Part shown: positions 1 to 36,191 of the stretch, one piece after another
Layout: each line of letters opens with the position of its first letter
Numbering within the stretch: position 1 is the first letter of the stretch
NCBI GenBank assembly: GCA_014155875.1
Contig: JACEFZ010025109.1
Location: 335,001-399,000, forward strand
Length of the DNA: 64,000 nt
Direction of reading: 5' to 3'
Origin: Cepaea nemoralis
Taxonomy: Eukaryota > Mollusca > Gastropoda > Stylommatophora > Helicidae
The notes under the pieces: generated by a model
Database searches by the model: none
Told to the model about the DNA's origin: nothing
Seen by the model: only the letters and a program-made list of their open reading frames with translations
Translations under genes and position numbers: made by a program

Positions 1-77
1 GTAAGAGTTTAAATATAACCAGTAAAGTAATGATTTAAATATAACCAGTGAAGTAATAGTTTAAATGTAACCAGCAA
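1..77. repeat. Short tandem repeat and left target-site duplication of a LINE
   Basis: About three imperfect copies of a 26-27 bp unit built on TTTAAATATAACCAGTAAAG. The last copy is interrupted at base 77 by the LINE that follows. The 14 bp AATGTAACCAGCAA at 64-77 recurs at 2132-2145 directly after the LINE tail, so it is the target-site duplication. Confidence 0.75.
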
Positions 78-78
78 T

Positions 79-1157
79 CCCTCTCCCAAAACTATTCAAG
101 GATCATTCAAAGCTTAGTGGCTTTAGAATCATCACCCTTCAAAATACATTTGGGAAGGTTCTAGAGAAGATAGCCACTGTCAAGCTGCAAGAGTTTTTGG
201 AAAGGGGGAAGCTTCTTCCAAGAGGCCTGGGGAGCTACAGGTCAGGAAAAGATACCTGGTCAAATGCAGCCACTTTTGCCTTTGATGTTTATGAGGGGTT
301 CCAGAGCAGACAGGAAACGATGGCGGTAGCGCTTGATCTCGAGGATGCGTACAATAGAGTTCGATATATTTTGATGACCGCACTGATGGAGAAGGGGGTC
401 AATCCCTGGTTGGTGAACTGGATAGCAGCCATCGTGCATTCTTATTGGGTTGCTCTCCGTCTGGGTGCATGGACCTCAGAGTCACATATTTTAACCCCGG
501 GACTGCCACAGGGATCTGCAGTCTCACCAGTGCTCTTTAACGTGTATACGAGCAAGATTGCAAACCTAGAAGCACCAGGGGTTGGAAGAATACTAACATT
601 TGCAGATGATATTCTTGCATATAGGCAGGGGAGAGATAGGGAGCAAACAGCCCAGGAGTTACAGGAGACAGTAGATAAAGTGATTGACTGGTGCACAGAA
701 ATGAGTGCTGTCATCCACCCGGAAGGCGGCTGTTTTGTGGTGCTCTGTGGACAACAGGATTGTGAGACCTGATGTCCCAAGCCTCGCGATAGATGATAGA
801 AATGTCAGCAGAGAGAACAAACTGAAGTATCTGGGGATAACATTTGACAGGAGCTTATCCTTCAAGGACCATGTGGAGACGGTTGTGACAAGATCTCAAA
901 AGGGACTCAGTGCACTTAAAACTAAGGCTGCAATGGACACAGAGCAGAGAATGCTTTTCACACTATACCAGCAGTTGATCCTCTCAGTAATTGATTATGG
1001 ATTCGGACTGCTCACTGTCTCAGAGAGTCAGCTGGTGAAGTTAGAGCGCATACAGAACGAAGCTATGCGGGTCATTCTGGGATGCACCAGAGACACCCCA
1101 GTAGTGTGTATGCATTACATCTTTGGTCTGCCGACTGTTGCTGGTAGGCTCAAGTGA
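79..1157 (+). pseudogene. Reverse transcriptase domain of LINE copy 1 (frameshifted)
   Basis: Three forward frames together give an RT domain: an N-terminal IPLPKLFKDHSKLSGFRIIT-like start at 79, a DLEDAYNRV motif, GLPQGSAVSPVLFNVY near 500-545, and the catalytic FADDILAYRQGRDR box near 595-635, where FADD replaces the commoner YADD. After about 720 the frame shifts to the thumb region containing KYLGITFDRSLSFKDHV. Function would be target-primed reverse transcription, but the frameshift between palm and thumb rules out activity for this copy. Confidence 0.85.
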
Positions 1158-1462
1158 TGCAGGCGAAGGCATACCTCAGAGTAGCTGCAGACACAGACCA
1201 CCCACTGCATGAGGCGCTGGACATAATTAAGGGTCAGCGACTGATAAGAGGGAAATCATGGATGGCTCAGGCGGAGGATATGATCAGACAGGTGTGCCCC
1301 ATGGAGAACATTAGGCGAGGAGAGGAGTGGGTCAGAGTGCCAGCGGAGCAGTCAGACTTGTGCAGAGTTATAATCACATTAAGCCGGGAGTGCAGGGAGT
1401 GGCCAGCAGGGGCCATGGAAGTGGAAATCTAGCAACTAATTCAGGACAATGCTCACACCGGT

Positions 1463-2116
1463 GATGGGATTATCTATACAGATGGTTCGGTGTCAAAAGG
1501 TAAGAGAAGTGGCTGGGGGTTCATAGCCAAAGCTAATGGTCGACGTTTGGTGCAGGAGAGTCTGGCATATGATACCACAACATCCAGCTTAAGAATGGAG
1601 GTGGAGGCAGTCACTGCGGCTCTCCGCTGGATGGAGAATACAACACACACACACATCGTGATTGTAACTGACTCAGAAAGCATGCTGACGAAGGTGAGGA
1701 CGGGCAGGCTTCGTGCGGAGTGGCTTGCTTTGCTTCCGAGGTCACGGGTGACAAGTATCACCTGGATCTTTTCTCCGGGGCATGCCGGTGTGCTGGGAAA
1801 TGAACAGGCGGACAGATTGGCTGGCTCTGCAAAACTTGGTGGAGTATTGATACATGACAAGGCAGACGTGGTTGCAGCCTTGTGGGAGCACATGTACACC
1901 TCGGAGGAGCAAATGGATTACCATGGTCTGGCAAGAATGAGACAGCGAGGAGTGACGAGGGGATCTGGCCGACGCTCAACGCTCAGTGGAAAGGCGAGAC
2001 GGACATATAATCAGATTGCTACTGGTACTATTGGTGTTGGAACTATTTGCTAGCTGCTGAGGATGGGGACGGAGCGCTTATGGGAATGCCCCGAATGCTG
2101 TGATGTAGATTCCTAA
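1463..2116 (+). pseudogene. RNase H domain and C-terminal finger of LINE copy 1
   Basis: Family I RNase H fold with its acidic residues visible in order: YTDGSVSKG (first Asp), RMEVEAVTAAL (Glu), IVTDSESMLTK (second Asp) and PGHAGVLGNEQADRLAG (His and last Asp). The domain is open from about 1470 to 2053. The segment to 2116, in another frame, reads LWECPECCDVDS, matching LWTCPECNEDT at the end of the second copy. RNase H removes the RNA template strand after first-strand synthesis in I-type LINEs. Confidence 0.85.
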
Positions 2117-2131
2117 ATCAATCAATCAATC

Positions 2132-2334
2132 AATGTAACCAGCAAAGTATCATTTTAAATAACAAGTAAAATGAATAGTAACACTGAGATTATTATTCTT
2201 TGTGCTTGACCAACAGCTGGCCTTTTCTCTTAGATGATACCATCCTAGTTAATTTTGTGTGCATAGAAATTGTTAATGGTGTGTCTCTTTTATCAGTGCA
2301 TGATATATATACACACATTAAAAATGAAAATTGT
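2132..2334. other. Unassigned AT-rich sequence
   Basis: The right target-site duplication (2132-2145) is followed by AT-rich sequence with no supportable exon or repeat boundary. It probably lies in an upstream intron of gene 1. Confidence 0.4.
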
Positions 2335-2762
2335 CAAATGTTACGTATATTCAACGCTACTGTATGGCGTGGAAGCCTGGACATTGAACAAGCAACTAGA
2401 AAGTCGCATAGAGGCCCTGGAGATGTGGATATACAGATGAATATGTCATATTTCATGGAAACAAAAACAATCAAATGCAGAGGTTCTAGAAAAACTCAGA
2501 ATGAAGAGAGTTGATGGCATAAATAAAGATTAGGCAAGTGAAATATTTTGGCCACGTTAAAAGACATGGTACTCTTATAAAAACCATACTGGAGGGCAAG
2601 GTTGAGGGCAAGCAAGCAAGAGGTAGACAATGATACAAGTGGGAAGATAACATCAAGAGATGGACGAACATCAGCCTGACAGAATGTACAGTCAGGGCGA
2701 GAGGCAGACAGCGTTGGAGATTCATTGCAGCCAACCTTCATTGTGGAGGCGGCACCTGATTG

Positions 2763-2764
<2 letters not shown>
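2335..2764 (+). mobile_element. RTE-like LINE 3' end, family R1
   Basis: Degenerate C-terminal segment of a LINE ORF2: a FNATVWRGSLDIEQATRKS stretch, then KYFGHVKRHGTLIKTILEG, a WEDNIKRWTNISLTE motif and RQRWRFIAANLHC. It ends in a TGATTGAT tail that runs into (TA)n. Near-identical sequence occurs on the - strand at 27430-27867 and, truncated, at 47640-47840, with a very old copy at about 22870-22975. Stops and frameshifts show it is a relic. Confidence 0.8.

Positions 2765-2846
<82 letters not shown>
2765..2846. repeat. (TA)n microsatellite
   Basis: About 41 uninterrupted TA units directly after the LINE tail, probably grown from the retrotransposon's 3' end. Confidence 0.95.
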
Positions 2847-2852
<6 letters not shown>

Positions 2853-3230
2853 ATTTCAACCAATTGTCAAGGACTTATAACCCGTAACTGCTACCTGATT
2901 CTGAGACTGGTTAAGACCAGGGATGGAGTTATACCTCTTCATAGCACAAATCCTGGGCTAAATTTCCCGTGCAGAATGATGCCTTTCTCGGCCTGCCTAG
3001 TTTACTCCAGAGGAAAGGTAACACCAATACATCTGGAACCAGATGATCTGCAGAAACTGCCTGATCAGTAATGCAATGCTCTAACTGTCTGCTTCAATCC
3101 TAGACCAGTTGCTAACTAAGGCTTAGGGCCTGGTCTGCCCTGTCACGTGTCTTTAGATTGGATTCCCTCGCCCTCTGGCGAGTCTTGTACCCTCCCAATT
3201 GTGCTATATGCCCGAAGCTGTTGACAGAAA
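2847..3230. other. Unassigned repeat-like sequence
   Basis: No exon is visible. The reverse complement of 3040-3110 has a weak tRNA-like look (GACAGTTAGAGCATTGC), and 3160-3235 ends in AATAAAAACAC, like a retroposon 3' end. It may be an old SINE or LINE tail, but nothing else in the window confirms it. Confidence 0.3.
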
Positions 3231-3265
3231 TAAAAACACAAAAAAAAACACACACACCCCCCCCC

Positions 3266-3296
<31 letters not shown>

Positions 3297-3300
3297 ACAT
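3231..3300. repeat. Low-complexity A/CA/C26/CA block
   Basis: An A-rich run, a short (CA)n, a run of 26 C (about 3257-3282), then (CA)n to 3298. Confidence 0.95.
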
Positions 3301-3309
3301 GCACGCTCG

Positions 3310-3592
3310 CACACACATCACTGCCAAGCCAACACCAGGATTTTACTGCTGTTGTTGATTTCTTGGCAAGTGTACATTCAGTAGTTTGCCATTGCTTTCT
3401 GAATGACCGGCTCCCATACCTATTAGTTAAAACCCAGCACAACGCGGTCTGCTGCCAAATTGTGAGCATCTGTGTTTCAAACGCGGGTAATCGGGATTAC
3501 GAATCGCATCTGTAACTCCTTCGCCACGGAGACCGGCAATACACACACACACAAACGCATGCACGCACGCACGTTTTGACCAGCTGGGTCCA
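3310..3592 (-). mobile_element. tRNA-derived SINE family A
   Basis: Contains the family core AGTAGTTTGCCATTGCTTTC followed by a tRNA-like end, GTTTCAAACGCGGGTAATCG ... GCCACGGAGAC. Read on the - strand it has a Pol III A/B-box layout followed by the conserved body. Eight further copies occur in the window (about 12625, 28960, 34620, 38350, 42845, 44985, 45180 and 63040). The 3' side runs into (CA)n and (GCAC)n at 3539-3571. Confidence 0.7.
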
Positions 3593-3599
3593 TACTGCA

Positions 3600-3900
3600 T
3601 TGATGACATCTGCCCTGTCCATGCTTCTTCCTGCTTGTATTGGTGGATTGTTTGCCAGCTGATCCACACATTCATTGCTCTTTATGACGGTGTGTCGTAT
3701 CTTAGGTGTGCGTACATCCAAGTAGGTGATCTGAGGCTTGACTTTAGAATGCTATCATCCCATTCAGCAAGGTCACTGCCATTTGAAATTTTCTGTAGCA
3801 AGTTCATGTAGTCTGATATGATCTCATTCCTATGCACTAATGAGAGATAAAAGACGACAGAAGAAGAGGAAGAAGTCAAGACTCTTGGCATACATTTCTC
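3600..3900 (-). mobile_element. Possible degenerate LINE RNase H remnant
   Basis: The - strand gives VIKSNECVDQLANNP, loosely resembling the GNExADxLA end of LINE RNase H domains, followed by an open frame. The match is weak and the region could be unrelated sequence. Confidence 0.3.
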
Positions 3901-3919
3901 ACCACATTGATAATATTTT

Positions 3920-4160
3920 CTTCTTCTGCTGCATTCATCCGGAGTGTTTTTTCAGACGTAATTGTGGTGTGTCCAGTTATGCGCCCTTAGGCCAACATAT
4001 CTGACTTTGGCGGGCGTTTGTTGACTGGGTTAGTCTTCCCGGGTGTTTCTCACTGTTGTGGTGCCATCCACATCCCAGCTGGTCAAGTTAGAATGGTCGA
4101 AGACTTCATAGTCAGCCCTCAAGGGAAGTCCATGGGCATTATCCGCCATTCAAGGAGGCT
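3920..4160 (-). mobile_element. LINE 3'-end-like repeat, pair with 44573-44690
   Basis: The segment from GGAGTGTTTTTTCAGACGTA to GGCGGGC recurs nearly unchanged at 44590-44670. On the - strand it resembles the Cys/His-rich end of LINE ORF2, with a short CTTCTTCTG simple-repeat edge. The rest to 4160 is unassigned. Confidence 0.5.
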
Positions 4161-4263
4161 TCCATAATTGCAGAGCCGACACATTGATAATATTGTTTCT
4201 CATGTTCAGTATTTTATGTCTGTTTTTGTCTGTTTTGTTGTCTGTTTTTATGTCTTATGTTTT

Positions 4264-4480
4264 GAGGAGTCTCTGTAGCGAAGTGGTCAAGCCATTTGCT
4301 CTGAAGGTTGTGGGTTTGATTCCAGGCTACGTCTTTTGGTTCACGGGTGCATTTTTCTTGGAGACTCCTGGGGGTTGTCACTGAAGCTATGGAGTTTGTG
4401 CTTTGTGTGACACTTTCGGCAGGCTTTCCTGCAGAAAGAGACCCAGTCACATGGGATAAAACCCAGTGCAATGAAGTCGA
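4264..4480 (+). mobile_element. tRNA-derived SINE, family B
   Basis: A-box-like GTAGCGAAGTGG at about 4275 and B-box-like GGGTTTGATTCC at about 4312 have tRNA spacing and are followed by a non-tRNA body. Only one copy was noticed in the window. Confidence 0.6.
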
Positions 4481-4533
4481 TCCTCTCAACTTTTAAGCGA
4501 CTTTTTTATGGTTGTACAATTTTCTGTTCTCAG

Positions 4534-30226
<25,693 letters not shown>

Positions 30227-30962
30227 AAATTCCATTATTTCATAACACCCTACACTGTTCAACTTCAGAAGATAAGTTATATTATGGACAATCACCTGCT
30301 TTAATTCTGTTATTAAGTCAGCTACAAATAGGATATTAATTTGAGGGTGATTGTTGTCCAAAGAAGGTATTGGCTGTTTTAAATTTTTTTAAAGCAAATA
30401 TGTAGTTATTTATTACTCCCATGGTGTTTATTTGGTTTTATAAATTATTTGCCTTCTTCAGCTTTAAGAGATAAACAATAGTTGTGGACATTTATTAAAT
30501 ACTTTTCTTGCATTCTAAAGTATAATCAGTGATTTTCTTATTTAAAGAATTCAATATGTGTATTGAGAATTCGGGCAGCTTATGTCTTGTTCTTCTGTAT
30601 GATACACCTGGCAACTTTTATTTTCTTTAATGCTCAGTATCTGTTATTATTTCTCTTTATAATAATGAAAATGTGTCTATTCTCTTCAATTTGATGAATT
30701 GTAACAAATTATTCTTTACGATAATTCAAGTGAAAGGTAAGGGGAAATCACCATAATAAATTCACAAGAATAAATGTCTGTCGTCCCACAGATGTATGGT
30801 GAAGTCACATATTCTAAAACTAGTCATTGTGCATAATACCCTGACAACAAACATAAAATATAGCTGAATTCAGTATTTTAAAAGATGAACCCATTAAACC
30901 TTTTTACTACACAGTGTCATTTTTGTCTTTATTCTGTCTATGAAATATATAAGCATGTTTAT
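30227..30962 (+). other. 3' untranslated region and poly(A) signals of gene 1
   Basis: AT-rich sequence after the stop. AATAAA at 30755-30760 and 30769-30774 are candidate polyadenylation signals, giving a 3' UTR of about 560 bases. No other feature. Confidence 0.6.
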
Positions 30963-33012
30963 GCACCATTTCTGGTAGATGACAATATTTTATGTGAACA
31001 AGGTTCATGTCAACATTTCTGGTAGATGACAATATTGTATGTGAGCAAGGTCAATGGTATCATTTCTGATAGATGTCAATATTTTATGTGAACAAGGTCC
31101 ATGTCAACATTTCTGGTATATGACAATATTTTATGTGAACAAGGTCAATGGTATCATTTCTGGTAGATGACAATGTTTTATGTGAACAAGGTCCATGCCA
31201 ACATTTCTGGTAGATGACAATATTTTATGTGAACAAGGTCCATGCCAACATTTCTGGTAGATGGCAATATTGTATGTGAACAAGGTCCATGCCAACATTT
31301 CTGGTAGATGACAATATTGTATGTGAACAAGGTCAATGGTATCATTTCTGGTAGATGACAATATTTTATGTGAACAAGGTCCATGCCAACATTTCTGGTA
31401 GATGACAATATTGTATGTGAACTAGGTCAATGGCATCATTTCTGGTAGATGACAATATTGTATGTAAATAAGGTCCATGGCATCATTTCTGGTAGTTGAC
31501 AATATTATATGCGAACAAGGTCTATGTCACAATTTCTAGTAGATGACAATATTTTATGTGAACAAGGTCCATGGCATCATTTCTGGTAGATGACAGTATT
31601 GTATGTGAACAAGGTCCATGGCACCTATTCTGGTAGATGACAATATTGTATGTGAACAAGGTCCATGGCACCTATTCTGGTAGATGACAATATTATATGC
31701 GAACAAGGTCTATGTCATAATTTCTGGTAGATGACAATATTTTATGTGAACAAGGTCCATGGCACCATTTCTGGTAGTTGATAATATTATATGCGAACAA
31801 GGTCTATGTCATAATTTCTGGTAGATGACAATATTTTATGTGAACAAGGTCTATGCCAACATTTCTGGTGGATGACAATATTTTAAATGTGAACAAGGTC
31901 AATGGCATCATTTCTGGTAGATGACAATATTTTATGTGAACAAGGTCCATGGCACCATTTTTGGTAGATGACAATATTGCATGTGAACAAGGTTAATGGC
32001 ATCATTTCTGGTAGATGACAATATTTTATGTGAACAAGGTCTATGGCATCATTTCTGGTAGATGACAATATTGTATGTAAACAAGGTCCATGGCACCATT
32101 TCTGGTAGATGACAGTATTTTATGTAAAAAAGGTCTATGGCACCATTTCTGGTAGATGACAATATTGTATGTGAACAAGTACATGGCACCATTTCTGGAA
32201 GATGACAATATTGTATGTGAAAAGGTCAATGGCATCATTTCTGGTAGATGGCAATATTTTATGTGAACAAGGTCAATGGCATCATTTCTGGTAGATGAAA
32301 ATATTGTATGTAAACAAGGTCCATGGCATCATTTCTGGTAGTTGACAATATTATATGCGAACAAGGTCTATGTCACAATTTCTAGTAGATGACAATATTT
32401 TATGTGAACAAGGTCCATGGCATCATTTCTGGTAGATGACAGTATTGTATGTGAACAAGGTCCATGGCACCTATTCTGGTAGATGACAATATTGTATGTG
32501 AACAAGGTCCATGGCACCATTTCTGATAGTTGACAATATTATATGCGAACAAGGTTAATGGCATCATTTCTGGTAGATGACAATATTTTATGTGAACAAG
32601 GTCTATGGCATCATTTCTGGTAGATGACAATATTGTATGTAAACAAGGTCCATGGCACCATTTCTGGTAGATGACAATATTGTATGTGAAAAAGGTCTAT
32701 GGCACCATTTCTGGTAGATGACAATATTGTATGTGAACAAGTACATGGCACCATTTCTGGTAGATGACAATATTGTATGTGAACAAGGTCAATGGCATCA
32801 TTTCTGGTAGATGGCAATATTTTATGTGAACAAGGTCAATGGCATCATTTCTGGTAGATGAAAATATTGTATGTAAACAAGGTCCATGGCATCATTTCTG
32901 GTAGTTGACAATATTATATGCGAACAAGGTCTATGTCACAATTTCTAGTAGATGACAATATTTTATGTGAACAAGGTCCATGCCACCATCTCTGGTAGAT
33001 AATATTTTATGT
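30963..33012. repeat. 47 bp minisatellite, about 43 copies
   Basis: Unit TTTCTGGTAGATGACAATAT + TKTATGTGAACAAGGTCMAT + GGCAYCA. Variants (TTTTATG/TGTATG, CCATGCC/CAATGGC, TAGTTGACAATATTATATGC) recur in blocks, e.g. 31480-31560 and 32340-32400, suggesting higher-order duplication. It starts about 190 bp after the gene 1 poly(A) signals. Confidence 0.97.
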
Positions 33013-33530
33013 GAACGTCCTATCCAATAAGGTGGATAGGCGATTGAACTATTAAGGCCTCTGGGGTGTTTTTGCTTCTGGCTATGGCCTGCTTACGCAT
33101 TTTCCTCATGTAGGACTTGTAGAACATGGTTCCGTCGCCCAGCTATTGAGTTAAGTGCTTGGAGTGACACTGTGAGCTGTGGATTTCATGTGGAGTGCTA
33201 TTACATCTGTCCACAATTGTTTGTATTGCAAACTGCATGTTCAGAAAATGGCGGCAGCCAATTGCTGAATTAGCTAGTTTTGCATTATGCAGTAATGTGT
33301 GTGAAGCTGCTGCTTTTTTTGTGACTGCTGCTTCCATCAACAATGTACATGGTGGACTGTTGTATTGGCATTCTGGCATCAGCCCTATGCATGTACTTGC
33401 CTGTACCTGCTGTTGGTTTGTCGGTACTGCTGCTTGTTCCACTTTTCACATGGGGCAGGGAGGAGCATTTTGTGTGATATTCATTGGCACAGGAACGGAG
33501 CATTATGAGGGTGACCCTTTGCCATGAAGT
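33013..33530 (+). repeat. Unclassified dispersed repeat E
   Basis: 33260-33530 is similar to two halves of a copy on the - strand at 50630-50761 and 52651-52800. Shared segments include ATGCAGTAATGTGTGTG, TGTTGGTTTGTCG and CACTTTTCACATGGG. A 110-residue open frame runs through it but shows no recognisable domain. The class is unknown. Confidence 0.6.
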
Positions 33531-34500
33531 TGGAATGACTAACAACATTTTTTGTGAACAAGGCCCATGGCACCAGATCTCATAGATATTTTCTCAGCTT
33601 GCCTGCTTATTCCACAGTATTTACTAATATGCAGCAGAAGAGATTATACAAACTCTTTTTCTCACTGCAGTTGACAACATATTTGTTGATAAGGATCTTT
33701 TTCAACTTGTTCTAATCATTAGAAGGCATCTTTTATCTTATGTTACAATTGTGCCAACTAGGCTGAAACAGTTTACCTGTTTAAGATTTTTGCCATTTAC
33801 ATGTTTGTTGCATTGTGAGAAATAAGTACACTGATATTGATTAGAATAATAGAAGATGAGTGAAAGTCAGTTTTGTTTTTAGTTCATTTTTGCTAAAGTG
33901 AACCATACTGTCATCTGACAGGCCTAGAATGAGCTGGAGGTGGCTGGTTAGGCTAATCTGTCTCTGGACATGTCTGTTAGATTTTTTTGTCTCCTTTAGT
34001 GATCTAAGTTTGCTATGCGTCTATTCAAGCTCATGTCACAAACAGAACGGTTCACTTGAGGTCTTCACTGGACCCTACAATGTGTCTTGTAGGGTTACCC
34101 AGATGGGCCAGATTTCTCCATCTGGCAAAGTTAAAGCAGCTTATAGGATATGTTCTGTGGTTTGCCAAAGATATAAATGCATACACTACTATTTAAACAT
34201 ACATGTGAATTATGTGACATACATCTTCTGCTTATAGCTGCATGTTCATATACTTTCATAAACCACATTATTTCTTGCATGTTCATGTCTATTGAATGAT
34301 TTCAATTGTTATAAACTCATTTATTTTGTGCTTTCTGAGGAAATAAATTGTATTTACCGAAGTAGTTTTTTAGCATACTGTTTTTAGTATAATTCAGTTT
34401 TTTAAATGTGAAGGTCTTTGCCATTGATGCGAACATCTGCAAACAAGTGTTTCGCATATATAAGCTCATATCTAAGCTATGGATGAAGACACGATAATCA
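33531..34500. other. Intergenic, no gene recognised
   Basis: AT-rich. A 102-residue frame at 33929-34237 has no domain, splice or composition support. Nothing else seen. Confidence 0.45.
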
Positions 34501-34524
34501 TCGGTGACTTTAATGCAATGGCTA

Positions 34525-34580
34525 TTGTCTGTCTGTCTGTCTGTCTATCTGTCTGTCTGTCTGTCTGTGCCTGCCTGCCT
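34525..34580. repeat. (TGTC)n/(TGCC)n microsatellite
   Basis: About eleven TGTC units followed by TGCC units. Confidence 0.95.
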
Positions 34581-34619
34581 GCTTAATCCCATCCCATACC
34601 ATCCCAATCTAACCCAAAA

Positions 34620-34850
34620 CAAAACAAACAATAGCCAATTCATTTCAAGTCATACCGAGTTGAGGGTTCGAAATCAGCTGTGGGAAATTTGAAAGCAGAC
34701 TGCTTTGCATTGATTTTGATGGTATGAGGCATCAGCCATTCAGAAAGCAATGGCAAACTACTTGACTAACATTGCCTAGTAAATTACAATCAGTCAACAC
34801 ATGCTGGGATTGGTTGCAAGAGCCTGTAAAGGACATGCTTCATTTATATA
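34620..34850 (+). mobile_element. SINE family A
   Basis: B-box-like GAGGGTTCGAAATCAGC, then GCCATTCAGAAAGCAATGGC and CCTGTAAAGGACATGCTTC. Confidence 0.72.
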
Positions 34851-35092
34851 TGTGCGTGAGAGAGAGAGACAGAGACAGAGACAGAGCATTGTCAGGTTAA
34901 CTTTTCATGAAATTACCAATGAAATATGGTGAATGAGAAGTTTTTTTTTTAGTTTGGATGCAGAATGGCAATAAGTCGAAATTAATTTATATTTTATTTT
35001 TTAATGTGTTTTTATTGCTTGCTTTCCTGGCATGAAACCATATACTCTTTAGTAACAATGTGTGCCATAATTCCGCTGTTGTACTGTGTAGC

Positions 35093-35275
35093 AGGCACGC
35101 TGGCCTAATGGTTAGGAGGTTATGCTAACAATAGCATGAGTGTGGTCAGATGAGGGTTCGATGCCTGCATTAGTTGTTTGATACGGGAGGGAAAGACTGG
35201 CCACCTAAAGAATGTGGTGAGCCTTAGCACTTCACATACCAACAGCAGGTTCATGCTACTAGACTTGTTTTATTT
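35093..35275 (+). mobile_element. SINE family G (best tRNA-like head)
   Basis: GGCACGCTGGCCTAATGGTT (A box) and GAGGGTTCGATGCCTGC (B box) with tRNA spacing, then body GGGAGGGAAAGACTGGCCAC and end CTTCACATACCAACAGCAGG. Confidence 0.75.
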
Positions 35276-35284
35276 TTACTATTG

Positions 35285-35485
35285 TACTAAGGTCAGTTTG
35301 TTCAATTTACACCTATTTTTACTTTTAAAAACGTGCTATATTTAATGTTATATGGTCAGTTTTTTCAGTGTACACCTGTTAATGTTGTTTTTAAAATGTG
35401 CCATATTTAATGTTATATGGTCAGATTTTTCAGTGTACACCTGTTAATGTTGTTTTTACAACGTGCCATATTTAATGTTATACAT
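35285..35485. repeat. 65 bp tandem repeat, three copies
   Basis: Unit TATGGTCAGTTTTTTCAGTG + TACACCTGTTAATGTTGTTT + TTAAAACGTGCCATATTTAA with divergence in the first copy. Confidence 0.9.
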
Positions 35486-36191
35486 GCATCATTACTTTGT
35501 TGAACAAATGTAAATTCTATCATTCTTCTTTTTATATACCTCCTGCACATTGAAAAATATAGTAATAAATGATTTGTAATGCTCCTTTCTTGTTTTTATT
35601 TAATATTTTTATCATGATTTGCCCCAAAAAATCAAATAGATATGATCAAGTACCAGCCAATAAGATCAGGCCTCACTTCCACTAGTACTACTTAGTCATT
35701 ATTAGCTATTATCAACACTGAATTTATATCAGAAAGAATAATACTAATACAGATCAAAGAAGGCAATGAAACAGCAACTATTATACAGACCCAATGTAAC
35801 GATACTTACAGCGATGAAGACAAAGACAAATATTTTGATAACCTTACAGACACGCTAAACAATATCAGTGAGAAAGATGAACTTATTGATTTCAACGAAA
35901 GAATACATGGAGCCATTCAGCGACACAGAGACTAAATATAAAAGCAATGGTGAACACCTGCTTCACATGTGCTCCGAAAAAGGACTAATGATAACAAATA
36001 ACTTTTTCTAACATCATCGCAGCCACACCAAAACCTGGTACAAATGGAACATCATAGATCAAGCATCTTAAATTGACTTTATCCTACTTAGGAAATCAGA
36101 CAGAAACTACTAATGGATTTAAGAGCACCCCCATATACAGACATTGATACTGATCGCAAACCAGTTATAATTTTAAAAAAAAGAACTTAAC

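Larger units (their letters stand above)
78..2131 (+). mobile_element. 5'-truncated I-clade non-LTR retrotransposon (LINE), copy 1
   Basis: A 2054 bp insertion bounded by the 14 bp duplication AATGTAACCAGCAA. It starts inside the reverse transcriptase domain, carries a complete RNase H domain, a short terminal C-x2-C-type finger (LWECPECCDVDS) and an (ATCA)n tail at about 2114-2131. RT plus RNase H with a simple-repeat tail is characteristic of the I lineage (I, Nimb, ingi and relatives). The reading frame is broken by frameshifts near 720-770 and 1150 and a stop near 1432, so the copy is dead. A relative lies at 50762-52650 on the - strand, and a small RNase H fragment of the same lineage lies at 50395-50500. 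Confidence 0.88.

Noticed and set aside
33195..33527. 110-residue gene
   Set aside because: It lies in dispersed repeat E, whose other copy is not open.
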